In this document: positions 1-10,800 of the stretch, piece by piece | Layout of the letters: every line of letters begins with the position of its first letter | How positions within the stretch are numbered: position 1 is the first letter of the stretch | Assembly (NCBI RefSeq): GCF_022682495.2 | Contig: NC_071398.1 | Span: forward strand, 95,073,705 to 95,137,704 | Source: Desmodus rotundus | Taxonomy: Eukaryota > Chordata > Mammalia > Chiroptera > Phyllostomidae | Direction: 5' to 3' | DNA length: 64,000 bases | Position numbers and translations under genes: made by a program | The notes under the pieces: model-generated | Databases searched by the model: none | Told to the model about the DNA's origin: nothing | The model's input: only the letters and a program-made list of their open reading frames with translations

Positions 1-66
1 CAGACAAAACAAACAAAAAAAACACCCCCCAAAACAACCCCCTACAACAAAACAAAACAAAACAGC
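1..66. repeat. A/C-rich low-complexity tract at window edge
   Basis: The window opens with A runs broken by C, with a CAAAA-like unit near 47-63. It could be the A-rich tail of a retrotransposon lying outside the window, but the body is not visible, so only low complexity is claimed. Confidence 0.7.
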
Positions 67-1794
67 CCACAACTCTCTGCTTTTAAAGGGCTCATGGAAT
101 TAGGACAAGCTTACCTGCATAATTTCCCTACCTCAGGGTCAACTGTGTCATGCAGCCTCCCTACGTACAGGCATAAAATCATATGTTCAAACTCCCAGGG
201 TTTATGTAGGGCAGGTCTCCTGGGGGGCAAGGTGGGAAATCATGGCGGCTGCCCTGGAATTCTGCCTACCAGGGTAAGATTTCTAGGAGGGAACAGAATC
301 ACCATGTTTGTTTAATCCGACATGTTTAATCAGAAGTCTCTCGTGCTCTCGTGAACAGATCGTTACTCTTTCAGGGCATCTGAGTTAACATCAGTGCTCT
401 AGACATCACAGCAAACTTCATCCCCAGCTTTTCACCTGTGAGTGGTGCTTTCTTTAGTTGTGGCTCAGGAAGAAAGAGCCTCCCTCCTCCCTCATGCAAA
501 TAAGTGAGTCTTATGTCCCTAGGAACCCAGAGCCGGCCCTGAGTGTATTCCCACAGTCCCCTCCCAAGCACAAGGCTATTAGGACCCCAGGAGACAGTGT
601 GGAGAGAGTGGTCATGACCTATTTTCAGTGGTCCGGACACAACCAGGTGAAGTCACCGTTCCAGGCGCGTGCACGGATGTCGTGTGCTGCGCCGCATGAA
701 GATATTACCAACGAGAGACAGCACCTTGGCACGGAGACGTGGTAATTTTTTTCTGGCTTGGCAGTTCCCAAAGGTAGTTGTTGTATTCAGTGATGAATGA
801 CTAATTTCTAGAAACCTTGACTGGAACCTGAAGGCGGGAGATGAATGGGAGTGGGGGGTGTTCCTCCGAGCGTGCCGGCAGATAAATGGCCAGTCACAAC
901 TAAAAGATGGTTCTGCATTTTCAGAGTGTAATCAAGTGAGATGTACCCAATCTCCTGCAGTGCATTAGCCTCATGTCTCTTCACCTTCAATGTCAGGCGG
1001 TCCCTCGCGGAGGGGCTCCCTGTCCATCTCACTTTTAAAAACTTTTAGCTCAGAGTAACACTGGTGGGAGAGGCGCTGGCAGGTACCAGCAGAAGGAGGG
1101 ACCCTGCAGGGACGGAAAGGTCACACACAGTTAGGTCTCAGACTGAAAGGAAGGAGAGAGAAAGCATGGAGGCAGGAAGAGAGAGAGAGATTGACAAGGG
1201 GAAGCAGTCTGATTTCAGTATCTTTCTGTTGCGGGTGTGTTTCTTACCGCAGCCAACTGGGCATCGGCAAACCAGAGGGATGTGCGCAGTATCTGGAAGA
1301 AATTCACAGAAGAGCCCTCTAGATGGAGTGGCAGCCTGACACAGTTTGCTCTCTGCATTCAGCCTTCATTCCTAGAAGGGTCTCTGGGCTTCCTTTCCAG
1401 GAAACCAACTTTGTCCATTTGCCAGTAAAATAAGGAGGGAAAGACAGGTTCTGAGACTACAACTGGAGAGGATATGAGACTCCTCCCTGCAGAAGGGCCG
1501 AGAGCCCACCGTGGTCGTGCCTGCTTCCCGGTCTTCCTGGTCTTCCCGGTCCACAGTGAAGATCAGTGCTGAGAGCACGCTGTGGTCTCCCCTGGGGAGA
1601 AGGGATTTGAATGGCTTCCCACCAGGTCTTTGCCCACCGGGATCCACCTTTCATGCAGCCACATTTAGATTTCTAAACCTCAAATGACATATTAGATTCC
1701 CTACTTAAACACCCTTGCTGGACCTCAGTTCTCTGCAGAGCCAAGCTCAAGGCCAAACGTCGGAGCGAGACGCTCGATACTGTTCACAGTACTG
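67..1794. other. Unannotated non-coding stretch
   Basis: No gene seen. Open frames here are under 100 codons and overlap one another in several frames. A purine-rich (GA/GGAA) tract lies at about 1136-1205. No repeat family was recognised with confidence. Confidence 0.5.
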
Positions 1795-2060
1795 TCATTT
1801 GTAGCTGCCACGCTCCCTGCCTAGGTGTCTGGTTCATCCCCACTGAATCGCACCCTTCCCCAAATTCAGCCCGGCTCACTTTGGTGCCTTTGCACGTGCT
1901 GCTCCTCCTGCCTACAGCCATCTTCCTTCCCTTCTCTGTATATCAGAAAAATGTTCATAAGTACCAGCTCCGATTTCTTTTTCCCTGAGGTTCTTTCCTC
2001 ACCACTGACTCCTACTTCATCTTTTCTATGTCACGGCACACGGGGATTAGCCTAGTGGGC
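1795..2060 (+). repeat. L2 LINE relic, 3' part
   Basis: The run TTTGGTGCCTTTGCACGTGC followed by CTCCTCCTGCCTACAGCCAT and then a 'TCCTCACCACTGACTCCTACTTCATC' type segment follows the order of the L2 3' region (the 'GCCTTTGCACATGCTGTTCC' module then the 'ACTCCTACTCATCCTTCA' module). It is strongly decayed and carries no usable reading frame. Assignment is by eye. Confidence 0.5.
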
Positions 2061-3570
2061 TAGTGGTTAATTAAGGAAAAGTAAAGAGTGTATAGGTTCA
2101 AGGTTGAAGGTGAGGGCTTGGCAGAGATTTGGACTCAACCAAAGAGGATGGCTGCAGTCGGCACAGAATAGACTCAGGGACACACAGCTTCAATATGACT
2201 CAGGTGGAAAGTGCCAGTGTGCTTTGGAGGGCCCTGGGGCGGGAGAGGCTGGTGTCAGAGACACGCCACTGAACTGTGCCTGGTGCCCTGGGGTCAGGAT
2301 TCTGATTAGCAGGCTTGTAGGGGGCAGGCCAACCTACCGGGGAGACAGAGGTCCCAGCCACCCATATATCCATTTTGACAGTAGTTGCCCTTCAGCAGAG
2401 TCAGGGGCTGAGCTAGGAAGACAGAATAAAGCACAAAGGCGGGAAGGGAGAGCATGGCAAACCCTTCGCAGAGTGGGAGCAACAGGTTACGTCACTCCAG
2501 CTCAGCAGCAAGCCTCCCCGGGGAACAGGGTAAACTCTGGCCAGCTGGAGGTGAGGGTGAGCCTCTGCCCACTTGCCCACACTGCCACACTGGCAACTCA
2601 CTTGCTTCCCTGTGTGTCCATATCTTTACCTACAAAGCAGGGACGTCTGCAGACTTCCCAAGAGTCCAGGGAAATCCTCTCCAGTTCAGAGCATCTGCCA
2701 CACACCGAGGGGGCAAGGGGCGGCCTGACAACTCACAAGGCATCCTGCAGACTCAATGGTGATGAAAGGCCACTCACACTTTGAAAGGCCTCCTAAAAGG
2801 CACTCCGACTTTGGGTACTTAGATGTGTCCTGTCACTTTAAATTTCTCCAACTTTGATGGTTGAATAGCATCCCTGCCCTCATGGCCTTGCTGCCTTTAG
2901 TCAGATTGGAGGGAGTTCCACGTTCCCTGAGCCGTGACCTGGCCTTCACAGAGAGACAGTGAAAGGAGGGGATGTCCTTACGGTGACAGATTGCTGGCAG
3001 TTGGGCTCCTCACTAGATGATGATAGCTGCGCTGGTAGATTGAGTCCCTTGGGGGCCCATTTTTCCTTCGTATTTTGCACGCATCCCATGTAACTTCACC
3101 CCAGAGTCAAAGTCACCTCTTATATCCACCTTCCCATTATCCTGGGGGCTCCTCAGGGTCTTCCCCCCTGAGCCCCCACCCAACACAGAGCTTGGCCCCC
3201 AGTGAGTGTTGAGTGTGTCTCAAAGTGAGCTTGGCTTCCTCCCCGTCCCCGCCCTTTGGTTCTCGGCCCTCCTTTTTATCTAAGGTTTTCCCTCTCCTTT
3301 TCCTCCTTTTCATCTTTTTACCTCCCAATCCCAGGTGGACTAACAGAGGCTGAGAGAGGCTGTGGAAAACCAGGCTGGTACCCAAATATAAAAGGCTCAG
3401 TGCTCATAACATTCCAATTCCACTTTCTAAGAACCCAGCGTTTGCTCTGGCTTCTCTCCCTTTTTACTCCCGATCCACATCCCTCATTCGTGATGCACGT
3501 GACCCTCTCAAGCGCGCCCTCTTCCTAAGCTGTGCTTTTAGCTCCGAATCTTTCTGTGCCTCCCTGAGAC
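2061..3570. other. Unannotated non-coding stretch
   Basis: No gene supported. A 226-codon open frame runs from 2104 to 2784 on the plus strand, but its translation has no recognisable domain, mixed low-complexity composition and competing frames on both strands. A pyrimidine-rich run lies at about 3270-3325. Confidence 0.4.
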
Positions 3571-3842
3571 ACAGTGTGGTGTTATGGTCAAGGACCTGCT
3601 CCCTGGAGCTGGGCGGCCTTAGTTGGAGTCCTGGCTCTGCCATTTATTAGCTGTGTGAACTTGGATGAGTGCATCCAACCCTCTGTGCCTCAGTTTACTT
3701 ACTTATATATTAGATATGATGATAACAAGTGCCTGTCTAACAGAGTTGCTTTGAAGATTAAAATAATACATGCAAAGCCATCACACTGTGCGGGAACTTA
3801 GTGAGCACTATTTAAGTGTTTGCTATTGTGATTTTTAATAAC
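3571..3842 (+). repeat. MIR SINE, near full length
   Basis: The segments occur in MIR consensus order: an 'ACAGTGTGGTGTTATGGTCA' head, a tRNA-related 'GGAGTCCTGGCTCTGCCATT' segment, 'TTAGCTGTGTGAACTTGG', the core 'CTGTGCCTCAGTTTACTTAC', then 'GATGATAACAAGTGCCTGTC' and a tail resembling 'AGTGAGCACTATTTAAGTGTT'. At about 270 bp it is close to full length, and it is the best-preserved MIR in the window. Confidence 0.9.
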
Positions 3843-3984
3843 ATGAAGAAATCACAGACACACGTATTTTCAGGCATATAGCTTTAGTACTTACATCTTC
3901 AATCTCCCTATTTTCATCAAATCTTCCTCCTTAGTTTGCAAACAGTTTCAAGTCTGTTCTATTCTAAATAAAGCTTCCCTCCTA

Positions 3985-4008
3985 CTCTCTCTCTCTCTCT
4001 CTCTCTCT
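3985..4008 (+). repeat. (CT)n microsatellite
   Basis: A perfect run of about 12 CT units, followed by further CT-rich sequence to about 4050. Confidence 0.9.
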
Positions 4009-4109
4009 ACCTTAAGCTGTTTCTCCCTCTCTCTGTCTCTTTTTCCTTCTTTTCAGTCAACACCATTAAATGAGTAATCTCCACTTACCATTTCCACCTC
4101 CTTGCCTTC

Positions 4110-4295
4110 TATTCATGCCTCAATCTGCAGCAGTCTGGCCTCCGCGTCCACTACGCCACTAAAACGCTTTGCATTCAAGATCACCAATAATCTCCCTATT
4201 GCTAAATCTAATTGCCTCTTGTCCCTTTGGGCCCTACTGGCCACTCAGTTTTTCTTGCAGTGTTTCCCTCACGTCTGAGATGCTGTCAGTTTCCA
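4110..4295 (+). repeat. L2 LINE relic, reverse-transcriptase part
   Basis: The string CAAGATCACCAATAATCTCC followed by CTATTGCTAAATCTAATTGC matches the L2 ORF2 segment coding for the region just before the 'DLSAAFDTVDH' reverse-transcriptase block, in the plus orientation. Stops and indels are present, so it is dead. It is continued by further L2 sequence at about 5330-6310, beyond a nested insertion. Confidence 0.65.
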
Positions 4296-4471
4296 CTTGT
4301 AACGGTCAGCTTTGGTTCTGTTGTGCTGAAGTCCTGGTCCCCAAACCTCAGGGGCTTATCATAAAGGTTTTCCTTGTGCTCACATCTCTCTGCCCCTCAG
4401 ACGTTCTTCCCTGGGATCTAGGTGGATGAAACAGAGGACTTCTGGGGACTCTTAAGACTGCTGCATGCATG
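4296..4471 (-). repeat. LTR-like dispersed repeat, first half (interrupted)
   Basis: The segment GTAACGGTCAGCTTTGGTTC followed by CCAAACCTCAGGGGCTTATC resembles the 'GTCAGCTATTGCTGCGTAACAAA...CTTAGTGGCTTAAAA' start of an old LTR-type repeat in reverse orientation. The matching other end lies at 5030-5215, beyond the mariner element. The class is uncertain, since the match is by eye only. Confidence 0.4.
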
Positions 4472-4473
4472 TA

Positions 4474-5027
4474 TCGGGTTGGCCAAAAAGTTCATTTAGT
4501 TTTTTCTGTAACATGAAAGACAGATTTTTTTACTTTTACTAATAACTTTATTGATTTGGATATTTGGAGTATGTTGGCTATCTCCCACTATTGGCCTCTA
4601 GTGGGTAGAGGCCAGGGGGGCTGCTAAACATTTTCCAATGCATAAGACAGCCCCACAGCAAAGAATTATTGGCCAAAATGTCAATAGTACCAAGAACCTT
4701 CACAAACGACTTTTGACACATTTGACCAGTCACAGCACCTTCTCCATACACTGCACAGATCTTTTCTTTGCATTTTGGTTGCATTTTTACCTTTCTTGAA
4801 ACAATAAAGCACAATATGCTGAAAATGTTGCATAATTTCTTTCACCTTCAATATTAAAATGGCTGCACAAAAATTCACCCATTTTGATAAGCTTTTTAAA
4901 ATGCACACTGATATGACAGCTGTTACAACACAACCTAACAAATTTGTTTTGAATGCAGTTACAGATGACTAAGCACTACTAGAGCCATCGTACGGAAAAA
5001 ACTGAATGAACTTTTTGGCCAACCCAA
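4474..5027 (-). mobile_element. Mariner DNA transposon, internally deleted copy
   Basis: The 554-bp element is bounded by inverted repeats of about 30 bp, with TCGGGTTGGCCAAAAAGTTC at the left and its near-perfect complement at the right. A TA target duplication sits at 4472-4473 and 5028-5029. On the minus strand a decayed transposase amino-terminal part is readable: the 'CFKKGKNATK' block and, in another frame, 'KICAVYGEGAVTGQMCQKSF', which correspond to the helix-turn-helix region of mariner transposases. A full-length mariner is about 1.3 kb, so most of the catalytic DD34D part is missing and the copy cannot be autonomous. At least one frameshift separates the two blocks. The element interrupts an older LTR-like repeat, which itself lies in an L2 relic. 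Confidence 0.93.
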
Positions 5028-5029
5028 TA

Positions 5030-5215
5030 TATCACCTTTTCTCATGTTCCATTGGCCAAAGCAAGTCACATAGCCCAAGGCTGATACCAAAAGATCGAAG
5101 AATTGACTCTTTCCACGTTCAATGAGCAGGGACATGGACATGCAATGACCTTCCAGGAAAGACAGCAAGTAATAGGAAACAATAATAAAATCCACACACT
5201 GGTTTTCTTTCCACC
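5030..5215 (-). repeat. LTR-like dispersed repeat, second half
   Basis: The string TTCCATTGGCCAAAGCAAGT followed by CACATAGCCCAAGGCTGA fits the distal part of the same old reverse-oriented LTR-type repeat seen at 4296-4471. The mariner insertion explains the break. Confidence 0.4.
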
Positions 5216-5329
5216 TTTCCGATAGCCCGTTCTTAGCTTCTCTCACTGCATCGTGTTCATCCACTCACTTCCTAAACTCTGGTGCTTTCCAGAGTATCCT
5301 CTCTGCGGGTCCTCTGCATGGAGTTCGAT

Positions 5330-6310
5330 CCATGCCCTCCACTTCAGGAAGTACCTACATTCTTACACTCCACATTTCTGGTCCAGACCACCCCTGGACA
5401 TATTTAGTGGTCCCTTGAACTTAACATGTCCAAAATTCAACTCCTCTTACCTTCCTATTCCTTTATTCTCCATCATGGTTAACGACAGTGTTGTTGACCC
5501 AAATGTCTGAATCGGAAACCCAGGGAGGCTTGATTGTTTCTCCCTGCTCATCAGGTCCCACGAGTCAACTACAATCCCTTCTACCTTTAAGGTAAATCTC
5601 TACTCTCTTCCCTACTCTCTGTTTACTGTGCTCTTACCTGAGTTTGGGCCCCCACTGTTCTCGCTGAGCTATGTCAGTGACTCTCTCACCGGCCTACCTG
5701 CTCTGTCACTCTTCACTCAATCCCTCTGTGCAGCAAAGGTACCTCCCCCACTCTGACCTTCTCCACCCTGGTCTCCAGAGTGAGAGCCACTCTGCTCTGA
5801 TCAGCTCTGCTTAAGAAACTGCAAAGGCTCTCCCATCAGCCTGCAGGAAAACTCAGGCTGCCCACAACTAGGACTCACTGCCCCTTCCATTGCCCCGTCC
5901 TGCTACCCACCGCCTTCCATGCTCCGCTTTGGCTGGATTGAATTTCTCAGGAGTGTCCAAATGCTTCTCGTTCCCCTGTATTTACTCCTGCTACTCCCTT
6001 TGTCCAAACGCTCTTATTATTTTTGTTTGCTGATCTCCCACTGACCCCTGAAGATCTAGTCTTAACACTTGTCACAAGACCTTCCCCAGCCTTGCTCATC
6101 CCCTGGCCCCACTCTACAACAGGTAACAGCAACCTTTGTTATAACATTGATCACATTGTGTTGTCTTCCACATTTTTGTCTTCTATGTAGATTAGGCATT
6201 TCCCACAGCAGGGCTGGCTTGAATTCTTATCATCTTTGAAATTGCTCAGGAACTAAGTCAGTGTATGCACATTAGATTCTCAGTAAAAGTTCTTTTTGAG
6301 GGAATGAATA
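5330..6310 (+). repeat. L2 LINE relic, ORF2 end and 3' UTR
   Basis: The segment GAACTTAACATGTCCAAAAT followed by TCAACTCCTC matches the L2 'CTCAACATGTCCAAAACTGAACTC' block. Later pieces in the right order include CCCTGGTCTCCAGAGTGAG, CTCTGCTTAAGAAACTGCAA and a 3'-UTR-like segment near 6220-6310 ending in GGGAATGAATAAG. Many stops and indels are present. It continues the fragment at 4110-4295. Confidence 0.65.
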
Positions 6311-6934
6311 AGCAAACGAATGATATAATCCAGTCTTGTCCTATTACCACAGTGGTCAACTTCTGCCTCTTCCTGGTTTTACTCTCTGGCTGCTTGCTGG
6401 CCCTAGAAGCTACAGTCTTCTTCCCAAATTGAGGGATTCACTTCTTGCCTCCACGTTAAACGGGGTCTCTCTGCACCCCCGACCATAGCCAGAATTTGAC
6501 AGTTCTAGCCTCGGAGGATTCCTCAGCGAACCTCCCTTTCCTAACCCTGTCTCTCCTCTGCAGCTGCTCCCTGACTCTGCCCTCCAACTTTTATAACGGC
6601 CCCCCACCCCCATCCACCACTGGCCACTCCACGGACTCTCCCCTGGTCCCTCTAGACCCAGGTTGTAGCATTACTCTCGCTGCCTCCAGTTTCCTCACTG
6701 TTTCCTTTCCCTCCACGGGGCCTATTTGTCCAAACATTTGTAAGAATTTCAGGATGGCAACCACAAAGCAGGAAACCAAGCACGAGCAAGGGTCCCTTCT
6801 GCGCACAGGGCCCTGTGTGACCGAGCACATTGTCATGCCCACGTGCAGGTGGCCCTAAGTTCCGCCTGCCAGTCCCAGGCCAAAGCCACATGCACGGGGT
6901 CAAACTAGGAATACTCATATGTCAGTTCTTTAGA
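6311..6934. other. Unannotated non-coding stretch
   Basis: No gene or clear repeat recognised. Overlapping short frames on both strands (83-120 codons) have no recognisable content. Confidence 0.45.
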
Positions 6935-7116
6935 TTGGGGTGTCCATCCTTTTGGCATCTCTGGGCCACACTAGAAGAAGAAAAGTTGTCTTGGGCCACA
7001 CATTAAGTACACTGTGACACATAATTTTTAAAAATCTCATAATGTTTTAAGTGGATTTATGATTTTGCATTGGGCCGCATTCCTAGCCATCCTGGGCCGC
7101 GGGCTGGATACCCCTG
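6935..7116. mobile_element. hAT-like non-autonomous DNA transposon relic
   Basis: The ends GGGGTGTCCATCC (left) and GGATACCCCTG (right) are imperfect inverted repeats of the 'CAGGGGTGTCC' hAT type. The interior has the characteristic GGGCCACA blocks (TCTGGGCCACACTAGAAGAA and TTGGGCCACACATTAAGT), followed by ATCTCATAATGTTTTAAG and CCTGGGCCGCGGGC. No transposase frame is present. The 8-bp target duplication expected for hAT is not evident, consistent with age. Confidence 0.65.
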
Positions 7117-7990
7117 CGTGAGTCAGCAAAGTGAAGAAAGAGCATGGTTTGCGTGTGTGAGGGCGAAAGCATCGGAGAGAATTGGGTGGGATAGGTTAAA
7201 TCTGAATAAGGTCTTTCATTAATGCAGATAGGAAGAGGACAGTTAAAAAACTGTGTATGTGTATTACATAGACGTGATTAAGATACATGATGATTTAGTA
7301 AGTAAAGGGTTTGGACCAATGTCATGCAGAAGTTATTTTAAAAATAAAAACAAGCTTTCTCATTACAGGCATTCTGTGATTATGAAGAATTCGCTTGTCA
7401 TTGTTTGCATCTGATGAGGACAGTGTTTTCCATGGGTTCGGGTGTGGGAGCACAGTGCCTTTATCCTCTGTTAGTGCCCTGTCACTGGGCAAGAGGAGAG
7501 GTGACAGGCCCAGCCAGTGGTGTCTGAGAGCCTACTCACTTGTTTATTAACTCATTCCGCACCAGTGGCTCAGATTCAGAGGTTTCCTCAGAGTAAGGGC
7601 AGCGGGAGGCCAGGTTTGGGGGCTGACCCGCTGAAGCCAGAGACGGAGGGGCTCAGTGTACCTAATACCAGATAGCGTCCACCTCTGAACACTTACAGTG
7701 AAGTCAAGCCTGCGCTTATACATCAGACGCTGGCTGGGGTGCGGCAGGGGCCTGGGGAGAGGCAGGGCAGAGACCGGGAGGGCCCGGGTTGGGAACTGAA
7801 GGAATTCTTGACCTCTTTTTGTCTTTCTCTTTCCCCTTCCTCCAACCTAACATTGACGCATGCAGCTGAGGGAGGCTCTTACCTCCTGGGATTCGCCCCA
7901 AGCTGAGCGCTGCACGGCTGCTGGTTGGCGCGGTCTTGCTCTGACGCTGGGCGATACCTCCAGCGAGCCCTGCATTTCTACTGCATCTTC
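7117..7990. other. Unannotated non-coding stretch
   Basis: No gene supported. The 7120-7470 part is fairly AT-rich and the rest is mixed. I recognise no repeat family. Confidence 0.4.
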
Positions 7991-8230
7991 CAGTTTACAG
8001 CCATTATCTCATTTTGTTCCCGGCAATAGTCTTGGCTAAATGTTACATTGAACCATATGAAATCGCCACTTTTGTAGGTCAAATGTTGCAAATATTGGCA
8101 ATTTCATATGTTTCAGTCTCCTATTGGCAGTGTTATTATCCCCATTATTATTTTCTCAGTGACAGAGATGAGACTTTAGAGAAACCTGAGCAACCTCGCA
8201 GAGCAGGCATGGGGCTGGACCCCAAGCTGA
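7991..8230 (-). repeat. MIR SINE relic, interrupted
   Basis: In reverse orientation, CCATTATCTCATTTTGTTCC and, after an insertion, GTGTTATTATCCCCATTATT followed by GAGATGAGACTTTAGAGAAA follow the order of a reverse-complemented MIR ('CATTATCTCATTTAATCC...TATTATTATCCCCATTTTACAGATGAG'). The 82-bp block at 8033-8114 is foreign to MIR and is listed separately. Confidence 0.55.
8033..8114. mobile_element. Small palindromic insertion inside a MIR
   Basis: The arms 8051-8068 (AACCATATGAAATCGCCA) and 8096-8113 (TGGCAATTTCATATGTTT) are inverted repeats with 16 of 18 matches and a 27-bp loop. The block is flanked by the pentamer AGTCT at 8028-8032 and 8115-8119, which could be a target duplication. 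It has no coding capacity. It looks like a tiny MITE or foldback element, but the family is not recognised. Confidence 0.5.
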
Positions 8231-8329
8231 ACTGGAACGTAGTTTCGTGCGGTTCCTGACGTTGGGTGTCCCTTTGCTGGGAATGATCCGTGGGCCTCAG
8301 GCAGATGCACAATGCTTGGGAGTCTCATG

Positions 8330-8600
8330 TTAATGGGCTTTAACTTTTTTCCTAGCCCTAGGTTCAGTAATGGTTCTCTGAACAAACTCATTCATTTTTA
8401 ATCAGTTGACTGTAATGATTTGTTACAAATGATCTTTAATTCTCCACTGCGGTTAATCAGAACCGAGAGGCACTTTTCCCGTTATTTTATTTGGACAGGA
8501 CTGTCAGTAACACACTCGCCTGCCATTACTTAATCACTTGTTTGCTTTTCCTCTGCTCACGGTTTTCAGTAGCAAGCAGCGGTGTTTAATGTGGGCATTT
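8330..8600. other. AT-rich candidate conserved non-coding element
   Basis: A repeat-free AT-rich stretch with dense homeodomain-like cores (TTTTTAATCAGTTGACTGTA, CTGTAATGATTTGTTACAAA, GCCATTACTTAATCAC). It has no decayed-repeat appearance. Function is not shown by the sequence; conservation must be tested by alignment. Confidence 0.25.
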
Positions 8601-10555
8601 TTCTTTTACCCAGAGAACTGCGTTCTCTGAGCCGTGGGTCTGGGGAGCTGAGGGTATGGGCTGTGGTCCTTGCTGTGGTGTCACGCTAACTGGCGCTCTG
8701 CTGTGGGCCCCACACGGCCTGGTGCTGAGGATATGCCCAGCTATACACGGGCTATTGCAACACAACTTGGAAAGGTTATTATGAGAGCGCACGATGGAGG
8801 GGAGAGGAGGTAGAGGAGACGGCACTTAACCCCTCCCTGGAGTGTCAGGAGGTCTTCCTGGAAGAAGTGACTCCTGGAGAATTAATCTCAAGCAAGTAGG
8901 AGTTTCTAGGCAGATGCAACAGCAGAGAGCGAGAGTGTGGGGATTGGGAATATGCAAGGAGTCGGTGTGCAGAGATGAGGCAGGGGAGAGTGGCAGTGAG
9001 CGTGCGGGTCAGGGAGGAAGGGGGACCAGATCATAAAATGCCTTGGGCACATCTTAAACATAAGGGGTTTAAGTAGAAAATAACCTTAGCAGATTTACTT
9101 TAGAAAAATCTTCTGGGAACAGCATGGAAAATGGATTGGAAGGGGGTTGAGAGTGGAGGCAGGAAGCCTGGGAGGCGGAGGGGAGAGGAGGTGAAACAGC
9201 AGGACAGGCTGGGGCGGGAGTGCAGGGAGCAGCTGTGGGCATGGCACAGGTGGGTGGATTGGAGTGGAGGTGGGGGGCGGGGGTGGAGAGAGGAAAGGTG
9301 CCGAAAGTGAAGTCCCAGTTTTCCTCTCTCAGAACTGGGGCTCTTGTTTGCTGTCCAGAGACCCAACTCTCGAGCTGCCGGCCAGGGTTATGGGTAGACA
9401 GGAGGGGGCTGCCCCTGCAGACAGCCACAGGCAGGGCTCCTTCCTGAGCAGCAGATTGCCTCAGGCCCCTGGAATCTGCTTAGGATCCTCTTCCAGGGAT
9501 CTTGATCAGCAAAAGGAAACTGAAACGCTTTCCTCTGCCCTCACCGCCCCTATGGTCTGGTACTTCTGGTCCTGCTGGGAATCGGGCATCACCGTGGAAA
9601 GATGGGAGTCAAGCCCTGGAGCTGAGTGACTCTGGAAGGTTCCCAGGGAATGTGAGGGAATGTGATCAGTGGTGCCTCCGAGGGAGGCCCCAAGCTCAGC
9701 TGTGGGAGAGCGGAGCCTGCCTTGAGATTTCTTCCACGGCCTGTCTGCAGCAGAGCCGCGCAGCTTCAGGATGCAGGGAGGCCACGTGGAGCCTCTGTTG
9801 TCCGGGTGGCACTTGTCAGTGCGATGCGAGACAGGACTGGATGATGAGGGAATCACCGTGGCAATAATGTGGTCTGACTACAAAGCAAAAAGCAGAAATT
9901 GAACGCAGTAGCAGCTCCCTCCTCACTCTGTATTCCAGACGCCTGTGCCAGCTCTTGCCTCCGTTGCTGTCCGTTCTGTCAAAGCCCCCGCAGTGTGATG
10001 TACAGTTAATTTGTCTTCTTTATCTCCGGCTTTTAAGGCTTTGCCATAGTCTCTTTATCCTTTTGATGTTCTCTATGGCAGTCCTTAAGTCCTCCTTCTC
10101 CCTTGGTGTCCTGGACCAATAGCTGATGATACTAATTCATGCTATAGTGTGAGTGACTTGTGCTTTGGTTTGAAATGCAGATATCTCAGGAAGGGCAAAT
10201 AGTAAGACAGGTATGAATCTATTGATAGAAATGTGAGTTTCAGAAAGAAGGACTTGGCGGGTTTTGTGAAGACCTTCCACTCATACCATGTGAGCAGCTG
10301 CCTGGTCTGAGGATGGGCCTTCTTGGTTCTGACACATTCCCAGAAAGGGCCATGAGGTTTCTGTAGAACTTCAGTCCTACAGATTGGGGGGTGGGGGAGT
10401 CTGTGTTTCTCTGCAGTTCCACACTGAGATTCAGGAGCTTCTGTGTCTCTGCACAGTTGGTTCCCTGTTTCTGGAGAGGGACACCCCTTCCCATATCTGA
10501 GCATTGGTCCTTCTGTCTTTGCCCGATTCCTCCCTACTGTGAGCCTCCTCGGACT
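8601..10555. other. Unannotated non-coding stretch, purine-rich in part
   Basis: No gene supported. A G-rich purine tract at about 9140-9300 includes GGAGGTGGGGGGCGGGGGTG at about 9264-9283 and might form a G-quadruplex. The 8760-9065 part has the 'GGAAGAAGTGACTCCTGGAG... CAGATCATAAAATGCCTTGGG' order of a common ancient dispersed repeat, which I cannot name. Frames of 116-121 codons between 9264 and 9867 overlap on both strands and have no recognisable content. Confidence 0.4.
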
Positions 10556-10559
10556 CAGT

Positions 10560-10755
10560 CCCTGGCTTCCAGAGGACATTGCTCACACTTCCATTAAACT
10601 CTCGGCACAGAGCCATGTGGAAACAGCTCTCTGTATACTTGACTGTGTCTTCCCTGTGGACTGCGAGCTTCTTTTCAAGGCTTCAAGGGCGGGAGCCATT
10701 TTTTATTGAGTGAGTTTTAGTTCTGGCAGATAGGAAGTGAGCAGTAAATAATTTT
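10560..10755 (+). repeat. L2 LINE relic, 3' end
   Basis: GTGTCTTCCCTGTGGACTGC followed by GAGCTTCTTTTCAAGG and GGGCGGGAGCCATTTTTTAT corresponds to the L2 3' UTR module in which a 'GACTGTGAGCTCCTTGAGGGCAGGGACC'-like phrase precedes the tail. Decayed; by eye. Confidence 0.4.
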
Positions 10756-10800
10756 TCTTTTCTTCCTCTTCCTTTCCCTTTCCTTTCTGTTCCCTGGCAG
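10752..10800 (+). repeat. Polypyrimidine tract
   Basis: An almost unbroken CT-rich run ends in TTCCCTGGCAG at about 10800. It resembles a splice acceptor, but no convincing exon or donor follows. Confidence 0.7.

Noticed and set aside
2104..2784. 226-codon open frame, the longest on the plus strand
   Set aside because: No recognisable domain, GC-rich composition that favours chance frames, competing frames on the opposite strand and no splice or promoter context.
4578..4941. Mariner transposase as an intact gene
   Set aside because: Two N-terminal blocks lie in different frames and the catalytic part is deleted; the element is only 554 bp.
9264..9300. CpG island or promoter at a G-rich tract
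   Set aside because: The tract is purine-rich (GGAGG/GGGG) with few CG dinucleotides, so it does not look like a CpG island.
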